Part shown: piece by piece, positions 22,495 to 33,110 of the stretch
Numbering within the stretch: position 1 is the first letter of the stretch
Layout: each line of letters opens with the position of its first letter
Assembly (NCBI GenBank): GCA_029964075.1
Contig: CM057138.1
Location: 5,574,932-5,638,931 of the forward strand
DNA: 64,000 bases
Source of the DNA: Patiria pectinifera
Lineage: Eukaryota; Echinodermata; Asteroidea; Valvatida; Asterinidae
Reading direction: 5' to 3'
Program-made: the position numbers and the translations under genes
The notes under the pieces: model-generated
What the model was told of the DNA's origin: nothing
Database searches by the model: none
What the model saw: the letters and a program-made list of their open reading frames with translations, nothing else

Positions 22495-23369
22495 AAAATT
22501 CTAAGGAAAATGGCTGCATGCAAGAGTTTTTATTTTGTAGCAACGTACGTATTTTGGAACGAAAAATAAATACGAGAACAAATGGATCATACGTATAAAT
22601 CAATTGTTTGATAACCCATTTTTAATGTGGCATTATATATAATGCCACATGTATGGGTACGCGTAACGCAACTTTTGTCCCATGAGCTGAAAACGGCGCC
22701 TATGGTCGAATCTTCGCTCGCACCCCTGCCCTGTTTGCAAGGCGGTGAGTATACTGCCGGGTACGAGCGAATGTTCGAATCATGGAGTGGTCGAATCCAG
22801 ACCAACTGTTGAGTTGAAAACGTAATGATAGCTGTGTCACTGGTGATGTAGGTAACAACGGACCATGGTCCGTGGGTAAACACAGGTCAAACAGCATACA
22901 CTACACATCCCATAAATAATGGGAGATTGCTTGCAGTATTGATCCAGATCCAGCAGAATTGTTTTAGTGCAGTGCAATTGTGGTAAATTTTCTCCAATGT
23001 TGTATGCATTACATTAGAGTACAAGTGCAGCAACCCAAGCAATTTCTATAACTTTTTGAAATCACATGTTCATGTATGCACTTCACAGTTCACTCCAAAT
23101 TTTACGCGTGCTGTACATTATAAACACAGTAGTGGAACGTGGTAAACTGAGTGGTTTTTGTGTTGTGGTTTTCCGACTTGAAACAAGTCTAGAGTACGTG
23201 CACGCCGTGTACGTGCGTTACGTGCGTGTACGTACAATGAGGATGTACGTGTCAACTCGATACACGTGTGGTGTGATGTGATCGACGCTTACAATGACAA
23301 GATGGCGACTGCAAGCACGGGGAGAAGCTTTCGGATTTGAACCGGACATTTTCTCATTTCTAACGATGA
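22495..23369 (+). promoter_or_regulatory. unit 3 ZNF promoter and first exon
   Basis: Homologous to 13530-14278. It has GACTTGAAACAAGTC at 23175-23189, several ACGTG words (23190-23270), CAAGATGGCG at 23299, an upstream ORF (23302-23340) and the donor gtaagttaacc after 23369. CAAGATGGCG resembles a YY1 site, common just downstream of start sites in animals. Confidence 0.55.
23302..23340 (+). CDS. upstream ORF, 12 codons, conserved with unit 2
   Basis: It reads MATASTGRSFRI then TGA; the counterpart in unit 2 is at 14212-14250. Eight of twelve residues are identical and the stop codon position is kept. It ends before the exon's donor, so it is separate from the finger CDS. Confidence 0.4.
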   Translation: MATASTGRSFRI

Positions 23370-23564
23370 GTAAGTTAACCTAAGTACAACAATCTTAATT
23401 AGTAATCTCCAACAGATCCCTAGGTGGTTTGGGAGGGCAGAATACTACAATTTGCAACATTCTCCCTAAATATATGAATGAGTATGAGACCATGGAGCTA
23501 TAAACACAGGCCTTAGCCCCTACTCCTAGAACTATGACGCTCCCGTGGTTCTAGGAGTACTTAG

Positions 23565-24770
23565 CCCCATGTGGCCAATTTACTGGACTTGGCCTACCCA
23601 TGGAGGAGGAAATATATATAGACCTCCGTATAAACAAAGGCCACAGCTACTTGGACCATGTACAAAAACGTAGAACTTGGAAAGATTCCCATATCTGGCC
23701 ATCAGTAATTTTTCCCTTAAATGACCCATCAGCCATCGAAAAGTGGTAAAGTCAAAATTAGCACTGACAAATTTTTACTGAGAACACAAAGTTTTACTGA
23801 GAAAATACTTTTAAGATTTTCAGACCAGTCCCATAGGGTTTGTGCACAGGGTGACAAGTGATGGCCAGATATGGTACATGTATATGGGAATCTTTCATAG
23901 TAGAACTTTGTCAAATTTTGATTTTCACATTTAGGCTTAGTTTTTAGTTTATTTTTCCTTTAGAAGCATACTCATCCTCTTTAGACTTTGGCTAGAAAGT
24001 GCTGCCTTTTTTCAGATGTCTATTTTTCATGAAATTTCCAGATTCGTTTGCACATGTTTGGGTATCAAAATTTCAACATGAAATTTCACGAAAATTAGAC
24101 ATCTGAAAAAGGCAGCACTTTCTGATTAGCCTATAAAGAGGGTGAGTATGCTTCTAAAGCAAAAATGAACTACAAACTAAGCCTAAATGTGAAAATCAAA
24201 ATTTGACAAAGTTCTACATGTTTTTGTACATTTTCTAAGCGTGGCCTATATTTACGGAGTTATTCCATTAAATTGGCCACACAATGGGCTATATGAAAAT
24301 TTGGTAATCCTTACTTTTAGGACACCTCTATTTTGTACGAGTTCTGTTCAAAACTGTCAAGCCCTTTCAAAGAAAATGTGACTTTCCTACCTTTTTTTCC
24401 AGTTCGCCATCTTGCTTTTTTAATATTTTTTCTGTTTGTCATCGTCATCTTTAACCCCTCATAAATCAAAACCCTGCCCTCTTTCTACAAAATCAAACTT
24501 GCTGATATTCAAGAGGTGTCCTTGCCAAATGTTCAAAATGTGTCAAAAAATATCAGAATGTCACTTTTGAGTGTCATTTAGTCAGCTGTTTGGGCGAGTC
24601 TTTTAACCTTATAATAGGAAAGGGGTCCTAAAAGTAAGGATTACCGAAAATTTGATATCCTGATAAACCTGACCCAGTGACATTCGCACTTCATCATGGC
24701 AATGCAGTTTATGCACAAACCTATGGGTACGGCAAATACGGGACCAGTCTAGCTTTAAAATACTTTTTCT
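23565..24770. repeat. nested palindromes (fold-back repeat)
   Basis: The tightest part is 23901-24216: arms of about 140 bp (left 23901-24040, right 24078-24216) joined by a spacer of about 37 bp, for example 'gtgctgccttttttcagatg' against 'catctgaaaaaggcagcac'. Outside it, 23630-23680 (gccac…catgtacaaaaacgtagaac) pairs with 24210-24260, and 23795-23850 (ccagtcccatagggtttgtgcac) pairs with 24712-24760. The region lies in the first intron of ZNF unit 3. Confidence 0.75.
24295..24653. mobile_element. MITE with 24-bp TIRs and 8-bp target duplication
   Basis: The element 24303-24645 (343 bp) starts GGTAATCCTTACTTTTAGGA and ends with its inverted copy. It is flanked on both sides by GAAAATTT (24295-24302 and 24646-24653). 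An 8-bp duplication is typical of hAT and P-type elements. It has no coding capacity and sits inside the larger palindrome, so it is a later insertion. Confidence 0.75.
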
Positions 24771-26400
24771 TCATTATTTTTCCAGGATTTAATATGTGAT
24801 CATCGATAAACCTGTAAATGCATCAGATTTTAGCAATATATTTTGTATCGTCAGATCCCCTAAAATGACGAGGATATGTTTTGACACACTCGCAATGGCA
24901 TTCAATTTGCGTTGGAAAATGCGTGCGTGTTGCAAATGTTACCAGCGTCAATTATGGTGACTCCAGGATATGAAAAATTCAGTTTTTCAACTTACAAAAA
25001 AAAAAAAAATGAAATCATTTTATTTTTGAATAGGCCTAATTTCAGGATACCACTAGTCACCAGGCCTTGAGTTAATGGTCAGTGTAAGCTGGAGTTACTC
25101 AAGCTAGGTCAGTGATGGAGGAGAGACAATGAGAGAGCTTGCAAGCCCTGTGTGATTGGTCAGTGTTAGGGGCGTGAGCTTGACATCTTGATTCTGGTTG
25201 GTCATTATGAGATGGCTCAAGATATTAACATTTAATTTCAGAAGTATGAGTAATGAAACTGGCCTCTAAAAAAGGGATTTCCCCAAAAATGTTCTTAAGC
25301 TTTAAAAGTGATTTTTTTTTTATAATTGTATGTCAAATTACCAGTGCAAAAATGTATTAAAAAATGTTCATTAAATTCTTGAAAAATTAGAAGGAATCAA
25401 ATGAAACTTGTAATGGTACTCAGCTATATAGGTTTGTGCACAAATTGCCTGGTTTGTTTGTCATCCAATCCCAAGATGCATTGCGAATCAACAAGGTTTT
25501 AAAATTCGATACAGCATACAAAATAGTGAGTTCAGCCCTCGCCGATAAACGGTAAATTTCACTTTTAATCAAGATAGAAAGTAACCTTTAGTACCTCAGT
25601 GATCTATACTTTTATCTGGTGGCCATCTTGAAGGAAAAAAAGGCCTCCTTCCTTTTTTTTCAAAAAGGCAGGAGGCTCATCGTTCAACATGTTTTTTATT
25701 TTGCCTTAAGATCAAGGTTCTCAGGTTTACTCAGATCCTGATGAGAAGTGAAATTTCCTGTTAAATTCTGAGTAATCCGAGAGCTCACCACGCATTCATG
25801 GACACTTTAAACGTCCGACTCTGTTTGAATGAAGTGTTTGGGTTGTGCATGCCCAGCATTTGTAAATGGTTCCGAGTGTGATTCCCTTACAGCACCCGAT
25901 GCATCGCTGATGCATGATAATGAGTCGACTGGATTTTGTTAGTAAACACAAGTGCAATTTGAATGACAGTAGTGATGCTTGAATCTGTACCTGTGTCCTA
26001 TACAATTTCAAATCAGGTCTTATAATTGTCAAATTTGCCATGTTTGCTGCAAGCTTGAAGAATTAGTTAAGAGCAGGATCTTAGCCTAAAAAAACCTTAA
26101 ATCTCATCACAGCCTTCTGCATTCCAAAGTGAACTACAGGTACTTAACTTTTGTTTTTCAATTCGTCATCTTTAAGTTAGAAAAAAGCTGAATCACCCTC
26201 AGAACTCTCGTTTCTTGCACAAGTTCTATGGTCAAAGTTTGTTGGAATACCTGTATACAGTACCAATGACCAAGTCGCCACTGAACAAATGAAAGGTCTG
26301 TGATGAGATTCTTCTGTAAGGGCTTCTAGGCTACAGTGTAGAAATGCAGTATTTTGTAGCTTGTGGATGAAATTAATGAATATATTTAATTTTTCCTCCT
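24770..26400. other. unit 3 intron, no exon seen
   Basis: AT-rich with homopolymer runs (A-run at 24997-25009, T-run at 25314-25321). The last ~350 bases (26050-26400) align with the intron ends of units 1 and 2, so the duplicated block includes this part of the intron. Confidence 0.45.
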
Positions 26401-26411
26401 GAATTTTACAG

Positions 26412-26836
26412 CATTCCTGCTGTGTGACAACACTGACGACAAACTGTTCTCCACTGTGAAATCTTGTGATCAGAAGCAATCGCCGACTGACCTGTGGTAG
26501 ATCAACATTCAGGCAGTGTTATGATGCTCTCATAATCTGTGGCATGCTGTAAAAGGCAAAAGGTTGCAATGCAAGGCACTTGTTTGAACTACATGTAGTG
26601 TCTGCCATCAAGATAAGAGACTCATAACATTGGACACAAAAGTGAAAGCAATTTTTCGTTTTCAAGCTTTAACCGGAAGTGCTACAAGGGAGTGGACACA
26701 TCTGAGACACTGTTTCCTCATGAGACATGTGGTACAACTGTTCTGAGCGAGGGAATCTGTGCGCCCATGCTTGTGAGTGAAGCCTGTAGTCAAGCTTTTT
26801 ACTTCTGAAGGTACGCATACAGCACAGGGCACATTC
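26412..26836 (+). promoter_or_regulatory. unit 3 ZNF 5'UTR/acceptor exon
   Basis: The acceptor gaattttacag precedes a segment that aligns with 10461 onward and 15345 onward. It carries the same split relic finger (FPHETCGTT…, EACSQAF) near 26715-26805. Stops in all frames make it leader sequence. Confidence 0.5.
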
Positions 26837-29761
26837 ATGCTACGGGAAAATTCTGAAAAGAAAGGATATGTTTTGGAAGATCAACATCCAGCAACGTCCA
26901 TTCTAAACAAGGTACACGTAGTCTACACAGATGTGAACAGTATGCAGACTGGTGAGAAACCATTTACCTGTGAGACCTGCGGTAAGGCCTTTACCAGCCA
27001 CAGAAATCTTCAAGAACATATCAGGGTGCACACTGGTGAGAAACCATTTGTTTGTGTGACCTGTGGTAAAGCCTTTTCTCAGCAAGGGAGTCTAAACAGA
27101 CATGAGAAGATGCACACTGGTGAAAAACCATTTGTTTGTGAGACCTGTGGTAAAGCCTTTTCTCAGCAAGGAAGTCTAAACAGACATGAGAAGGTGCACA
27201 CTGGTGAGAAACCATTTGTTTGTGTGACTTGTGGTAAAGCCTTTTCTCGTCAAAGTAGCCTACGCACACATGAGAGGGTGCATACAAGAGAGAAACCATT
27301 TGCTTGTGAATTCTGCGGTAATACCTTCTCTTACCCAAGACATCTTCAAGAACATATCAGGGTGCACACTGGTGAGAAACCATTTGTTTGTGTGACATGT
27401 GGAAAAGCTTTTGCTTCTCAGGGTGATCTTGGCATACATGACAGGGTGCACACTGGTGAAAAACCGTTTGTTTGTGGTCTTTGTAGCAAAGCCTTCACTC
27501 AGCGAGGTTATCTTCAAGAACATATCAGGTGTCACACTGAAGAGAGACCATTTCATTGTGAAACCTGTGGTACAACCTTTTCTCAGCCAAGTAGTCTAAT
27601 CGGACATGAACAGATGCACACTGGTGAGAAACCATTTGTTTGTGAGACCTGTGGTGAAGCCTTTGCTAGTAAATGTAATCTACGCGCACACGAAAAGGTG
27701 CATATGGAAGAGAAATTATTCGTTTGTGAGACCTGTGGTGAAGCCTTTTCTAGTCAAAGTTATCTATGCACACATGAGAAGGTGCATATGAAAGAGAAAC
27801 CATTTGTTTGTGAGACCTGTGGTAAAGCCTTTTCTAGTCAAAGTTATCTATGCACACATGAAAAGGAGCATAATAGAAAGAAACCATTTGTTTGTGAGAC
27901 CTGTGGTAAAGCCTTTATTGGTAAAAGTTATCTACGTGCACATGAAAAGGAGCATACGGAGGAGAAACTATTTCTTTGTGAGACCTGTGGTAAAGCCTTT
28001 TCTAGTCAAAGTAACCTATGCAAACATGCGAAGGTGCATACGGTACAGAAACCATTTGATTGTGAGACATGTGGTAAAGCCTTTTCTCAGAGAAGTAAAC
28101 TACGCATACACGAGAGGATGCACACGGGAGAGAAACCATATGTTTGCCAGTTCTGTGGTAAAGCCTTTTCTGACCAGAGTCGTCGAAACGGACATGAAAA
28201 GATGCACACTGGTGAGAGAACATTTGCTTGTGAGACCTGCGGTAAAGCATTTCCTTGTCAAAGTAAGCTACTTGCACATGAGAGGGTGCATACTGGAGAG
28301 AAACCATTCGATTGTAAGATTTCTCAGAGAAGTAAACTACGCATACATGAGAGGATGCACACTGGAGAGAAGCCATATGTTTGTGAGTTCTGTGGTAAAG
28401 CCTTTTCTGACCAAAGTCATCGAAACAGACATGAAAAGATGCACACTGGCGAGAGAACAGCTGCTTGTAAGATCTGTGGTAAAGCCTTTTCTCAGAGGAG
28501 TAAACTACACATACATGAGAAGATGCACACTGGAGAGAAACCACATGTTGGTGAGTTCTGTGGTAAAGCCTTTTCTGACAAAAGTCGTCGAAGCGGACAT
28601 GAAAAGATGCACACTGGTGCCAGAACATTTGCTTGTGAAACCTGTGGTAAAGCATTTCCTTGTCAAAGTAAGCTAATCGCACATGAGAGGGTGCATACTG
28701 GAGAAAAACCATTCGATTGTAAGATCTGTGGTAAAACCTTTTCTGACCAAAGTCATCGAAGCAGACATGAAAAGATGCACACTGGTGAGAGAATAGTTGC
28801 TTGTGAGACCTGCGGTAAATCCTTTTCTTGTCTAAGTAGTCTACTTGTACATAAGAGGGTGCACACTGGAGAGAAACCATTCGATTGTAAGATCTGTGGT
28901 AAAGCCTTTTCTGTCCAAAGTCATCGAAACAGACATGAAAAGATGCACACTGGTGAGAGAACAGTTGCTTGTGAGACCTGTGGTATATCCTTTCCTTGTC
29001 CAAGTAATCTACTTGTACATAAGAGGGTGCACACTGGAGAGAAACCATTCGATTGTAAGATCTGTGGTAAAGCCTTTTCTCAGAGAAGTAAACTACGCAT
29101 ACATGAGAGGATGCACACTGGAGAGAAACCATATGTTTGCCAGTTCTGTGGTAAAGCCTTTGCTGACCAAAGTCGTAGAAACAGACATGAAAAGATACAC
29201 ACTGGTGAGAAACCATATATTTGTGAGACCTGTGGTAAAGCCTTTTTTCGGAAAAGTAAACTACGCCTACATGAGAGGATGCACACTGGTGAGAAACCAT
29301 ATGTTTGTGTGACCTGCGGTAAAGCCTTTGCTACTAAATGTAATCTACGTGCACATGAGAAGGTGCATACAGGGGAGAAACTATTTGACTGTGAGACCTG
29401 TGGTAAAGCCTTTTCTCAGGGATGTAGACTACGCATACATGAAAGGATGCACACTGGAGAGAAACCATATGTTTGTGAGTTCTGTGGTAAAGCCTTTGCT
29501 GACCAAAGTCGTCTAACTGTGCATGAAAAGATACACACTGTTGAGAGAACATTTGCTTGCGAGACCTGTGGTAAAGCCTTTCCTTGTCAAAGTTATCTCC
29601 GCAAACATGAGAAGGTGCATACTGGAGACAAACCATTCGATTGTAAGATCTGTGGTAAAGCCTTTGCTCAACGAGCAAATCTAAAATCACACAAAAAGAT
29701 ACACGATAGAAAACGTTTGCTTATGATAAGGGTTTTCTTGATCAAAGGACCAGTAGTCTAA
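26837..29761 (+). CDS. C2H2 zinc-finger protein, 33 fingers (unit 3)
   Basis: A 974-residue single-exon protein from the first in-frame ATG at 26837 (MLRENSEKKG); initiation at 26942 (MQTGEKPF), the start used in the sister copies, is the alternative. After about 38 residues it is entirely C2H2 fingers, 33 by my count, with TGEKPF-type linkers and no other domain, so presumably a nuclear DNA-binding regulator. Fingers 14-33 follow a higher-order pattern of alternating KPFDCKICGKAFSQRSKL, KPYVCEFCGKAFSDQS and [16 protein letters not shown] types. Finger 17 lacks five residues including its second Cys (CKISQRSKL), and finger 20 has Cys to Gly (HVGEFCGKAF). Several fingers of the SDQS type have Arg where the conserved helix Leu should be. 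The C-terminal tail KRLLMIRVFLIKGPVV parallels the tail of unit 1. It is the longest and least damaged of the three copies. Confidence 0.88.
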   Translation: MLRENSEKKGYVLEDQHPATSILNKVHVVYTDVNSMQTGEKPFTCETCGKAFTSHRNLQEHIRVHTGEKPFVCVTCGKAFSQQGSLNRHEKMHTGEKPFVCETCGKAFSQQGSLNRHEKVHTGEKPFVCVTCGKAFSRQSSLRTHERVHTREKPFACEFCGNTFSYPRHLQEHIRVHTGEKPFVCVTCGKAFASQGDLGIHDRVHTGEKPFVCGLCSKAFTQRGYLQEHIRCHTEERPFHCETCGTTFSQPSSLIGHEQMHTGEKPFVCETCGEAFASKCNLRAHEKVHMEEKLFVCETCGEAFSSQSYLCTHEKVHMKEKPFVCETCGKAFSSQSYLCTHEKEHNRKKPFVCETCGKAFIGKSYLRAHEKEHTEEKLFLCETCGKAFSSQSNLCKHAKVHTVQKPFDCETCGKAFSQRSKLRIHERMHTGEKPYVCQFCGKAFSDQSRRNGHEKMHTGERTFACETCGKAFPCQSKLLAHERVHTGEKPFDCKISQRSKLRIHERMHTGEKPYVCEFCGKAFSDQSHRNRHEKMHTGERTAACKICGKAFSQRSKLHIHEKMHTGEKPHVGEFCGKAFSDKSRRSGHEKMHTGARTFACETCGKAFPCQSKLIAHERVHTGEKPFDCKICGKTFSDQSHRSRHEKMHTGERIVACETCGKSFSCLSSLLVHKRVHTGEKPFDCKICGKAFSVQSHRNRHEKMHTGERTVACETCGISFPCPSNLLVHKRVHTGEKPFDCKICGKAFSQRSKLRIHERMHTGEKPYVCQFCGKAFADQSRRNRHEKIHTGEKPYICETCGKAFFRKSKLRLHERMHTGEKPYVCVTCGKAFATKCNLRAHEKVHTGEKLFDCETCGKAFSQGCRLRIHERMHTGEKPYVCEFCGKAFADQSRLTVHEKIHTVERTFACETCGKAFPCQSYLRKHEKVHTGDKPFDCKICGKAFAQRANLKSHKKIHDRKRLLMIRVFLIKGPVV

Positions 29762-31850
29762 GTACACATTGGAGGGCTCGTGCTGGCAAGTAATCCGCTC
29801 TGGCAAAAAAACAAAAACAGTACTTTATGAGATTATTGGTGTAAAGCCTTTTCTGAACAGGGTCATCTGAGTACACATGAAAGGGTCCACTAGTGGCAAA
29901 CCACTAGAGAAATTGTTTTGATCTGTGGTAAAGCCTACTTCATCTAAGTGTGCACAGTAGGGGGGGGGGGTGTCAACACTGGTGAGAAAGCATTTGGATG
30001 TCAGACATGTAAAATCCTCTACAAACAAAATTCCCTATTTAACCCTAACCACCCCAATTCCATCAAAATTCATCCCCCCATTTTTGGTGGATTTTGGGGG
30101 ACTTGGTCAAGAAGGCCTGGCGTGACTAAAAACTGATGGAGTACGTTGGACTTGGGGTTTAATGGCCTGAAATAGTGCTAGGGGTATGCGATTGATTTTG
30201 CCTAGCTTCCTTTACTGCTATTGTGATCAAAGACGTGTAGCAAGTCCATGAATGTCAACCTGTGCATCAGTGGTGGATTCCATTGTGTCATGTACAGTTT
30301 TGTATTGGAAGCACAGTAACTGATGGATTTTGATGGACTTGGTCCAGTCCCTAGTAAAATACGCTAGGGAGTTAGGGTTAATAAAGGGATCATTTAACAC
30401 TTCATATGTCTTTGTGTGCATGGTCATGGTGTAAATCGAGGACTCATAAATGAAGTGTCATCGAGTAATTGGCTTATTGCTGTTTGTGAGTTAGCCACGC
30501 CCCTTAGACAACCCTATGGAAGGTTGTATGTTAAGGTTTGTTTGTCTATGTGCGTTCCACGCCGCTTATATGTTCCGTGTAATTGGACCATATTTCACAA
30601 TCTGCGTTGACACTCTCCTCCCGCGATAGGTTAATGGGGACAGGGGTCAAATCGAGGACGACCTTGATTAGAAAACGTGTAAAAAACCTATGGGAGCTGT
30701 TCCAGACAGTTAGTGCTAACAAATGATCGATGTTGAAAAACATTACAAAATCCATAATCTACACCATAAGAAACCTGCGTTTACCTGGACAAGTTCATTA
30801 GCATATTATTTGTACAATGTATTTAAATTGATGGATTGTTTACATTTCGTCCCGAAGAGCACCAACTCACATGTACATGTAATTTCTTGCAAGTTCGCAG
30901 CATGCGATGCACTGGTGGAACATGTGAGATTGGAATCAAGACTAGCACCCAAGATAGCTTGATTTTTGAGAGTCAAATTTGTTGACCCCCGAAATTCGTT
31001 CTCGCAAGTACAGAAATTGCCAAATTTTAAGTTCTAGAAAGCGCCCATGCACTTGGGTTTATGTAACCCAAGTGGGCGCGATTTCCAGGAGCTAGTGTCC
31101 CCTTTAAAGTGTTTGTGTTTATTTGTACTTCTTTTGTACTAAAAGGTAGAAAACAACATTTGCAAACGCTAACAAAAATACTACGAAATTATTATGTAAC
31201 TTAAGTGTAAGTAATAACATTCTCAAGCATCCTGTGAAATCATGGCATATGTGCTGCCATTTTCAAGAAAAGTGGAGTTTTTGTATCAATTTCCTACGAT
31301 GGTTGGGAAACTTTTTTTTAAATACCGGTACTGCCCCAAATTTACCAAAATTAGTTCGTACACATTTTGTTTGCAATAAATGTAACAATATTTGCTATAC
31401 TAACCCCCACTCCATTCATGCCTGAAAATGACAGCAACAGCAAATGCTGTGTATTTCCTTTAATAACATACATACATGTCGGTAATTTCTATGCAACGGC
31501 TGTCAGATTATGGTTATAAACTATGGTTATAAATTATATGGTTATAGCATACAAATATCCTTAGTCATACCCGTGTATATTATGTTCACAACGAAAGGGA
31601 TTGGCACTCCACTGAATAAAACAAGTCTGAAATAAACGTTTTTTTGCTAGTTCCGGTCTATTAAGTGTCAGAGAGTCGAATGTACTGATCTCTGTATTAA
31701 GTAGAATTGTGTTAAAGATTTTGTTTAAAGAACAATTAGCTATGGAGATAGTTATTCATCTGTTTTAGGTACATGTACTAAGAATTCATTATGTAGACGC
31801 ATTCAATAAAGTAGACGCATTCAATAAAGTGTGATGTATTCTGTTGACAA
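29762..31850 (+). other. unit 3 3'UTR/3' flank with poly(A) signals
   Basis: It has relic fingers with stops (29850-29910, 29965-30040), a MITE-like insert at about 30843-31112 homologous to 19083-19397, and two AATAAA signals (31805-31810 and 31823-31828) created by a short tandem duplication of 'gtagacgcattcaataaa'. A GT-rich tract follows. It aligns with the 3' ends of units 1 and 2. Confidence 0.55.
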
Positions 31851-32871
31851 AAATAATGGATTTTGTTGCTTCATTTGTTAACGTGTGTCAGAAATTAAGA
31901 TTTTGAAATACCCGTTAATACCTTTGCGAGACATGTCCTCAGAATGTCACAGCTCCTATTTAGAGGAAAAATTCTGTTATCGCAAAGAGGCGGGCTGGGT
32001 TTAGGATAAGGTAGAATTCGGGGTTTGGTGACATTAAAGATGAAAACTTGCTAAAGGGAATGTCTCCCAAATAACCAATTTCCCGTAATTGAAATATCTA
32101 CATTTAAGTAAAAGGTGCATGATTTCAGATGTACAAAATACAATTGACCCGGTTTTAGGAAGTTACCTTGTAGTTAAAACTGAACTTGTTTAAAAGTTGC
32201 CAAGAATAATTCAGTTTTCGTGGCCTCGGGTAAACTCTTATAATTCCCGCCTCGATCCCTATCTGAATCGCATGTATTTTTAACGCGGTATTACTGATGT
32301 AGGCCTAATGTGCTCTCAAACAAGCTCACGCTGGGGAGTGTTAGTACGCTGGGGAGAGTTATTACTACGGATAATTAGTTCCTCAGCACAGTACATAACG
32401 GTGAAATGATCACACATGATACAATTACAGAAACTAATTGGAGGTAGGCTTTTTATGATGCGAGTCATGTGCTGTATTCTCGTCCTATGGCGCATTGAAC
32501 TCATCATTGTTTGGAGGTAATTCTGCAGTATGTGGATTGGAGTCCAGCCCTTCGAGTTTTGGTGTATACCGGTATGTGTGTCCTCAGGCAAGGCACTTTG
32601 TCACTCATACATGTTAACGTTATATACCTAGTGTGGACATTCCTTTGTTTCGTGTAGTTAAGAAAAACCTGTGAAAAAAACCATATTTTGGATAAAACCT
32701 ACCCACTTTGGGGTTAGGTTTATATGTCGCAAAGTCAGCAAAGTCAAGAGAAACACGCGAGGGAACCAAAGAAGAAAAGTTGTGTTGAAAGAGTTTTAAC
32801 AGTGAGTAAGAAGATTTTTTTTTCTCCACAGGCTTGTACTACACGAAAACAAAGGAACGTCCACACCAGGT

Positions 32872-33110
32872 ATGAGTTTGTTTTTGCATTCAATAGGGAA
32901 CGTTGAACAATATAGAACACAATAGGGTCCCCAATTCCCCATAGAGGCCCCCAATTTGGATTCGTTTACAAAATACAAATGTATGGGAGGTCGTCTGAAA
33001 AAAGTTAGGGTACAAACAAAAGAGAGGCAATAGGGGGTCCCCGATTGCAGGCAATGTTCAACACACTTGCTAGTTTGTGTGTGTGATTATGTTTTGGTTT
33101 AACTCTTGTC
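32872..33110 (+). repeat. dispersed repeat, copy 1
   Basis: It starts 'gagtttgtttttgcattcaa' and includes 'agggtccccaattccc' and 'ccgattgcaggcaat'. A second copy in the same orientation lies at 57470-57690 in a whirlin intron. No coding frame or tRNA boxes seen. Confidence 0.65.

Noticed and set aside
28002..29300. Antisense open frame of 432 codons opposite the unit 3 finger exon
   Set aside because: It is the shadow of an 84-bp repeat that happens to lack stops on that strand; its sequence is a 28-residue iteration (…[20 protein letters not shown]…) with no domain of its own.
27804..29312. Plus-strand alternative-frame ORFs of 290 and 155 codons ([13 protein letters not shown] repeats) over the finger exon
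   Set aside because: These are the other reading frame of the same finger repeat. No start context or separate constraint is visible; their openness only explains why frameshifted fingers in unit 2 do not terminate at once.
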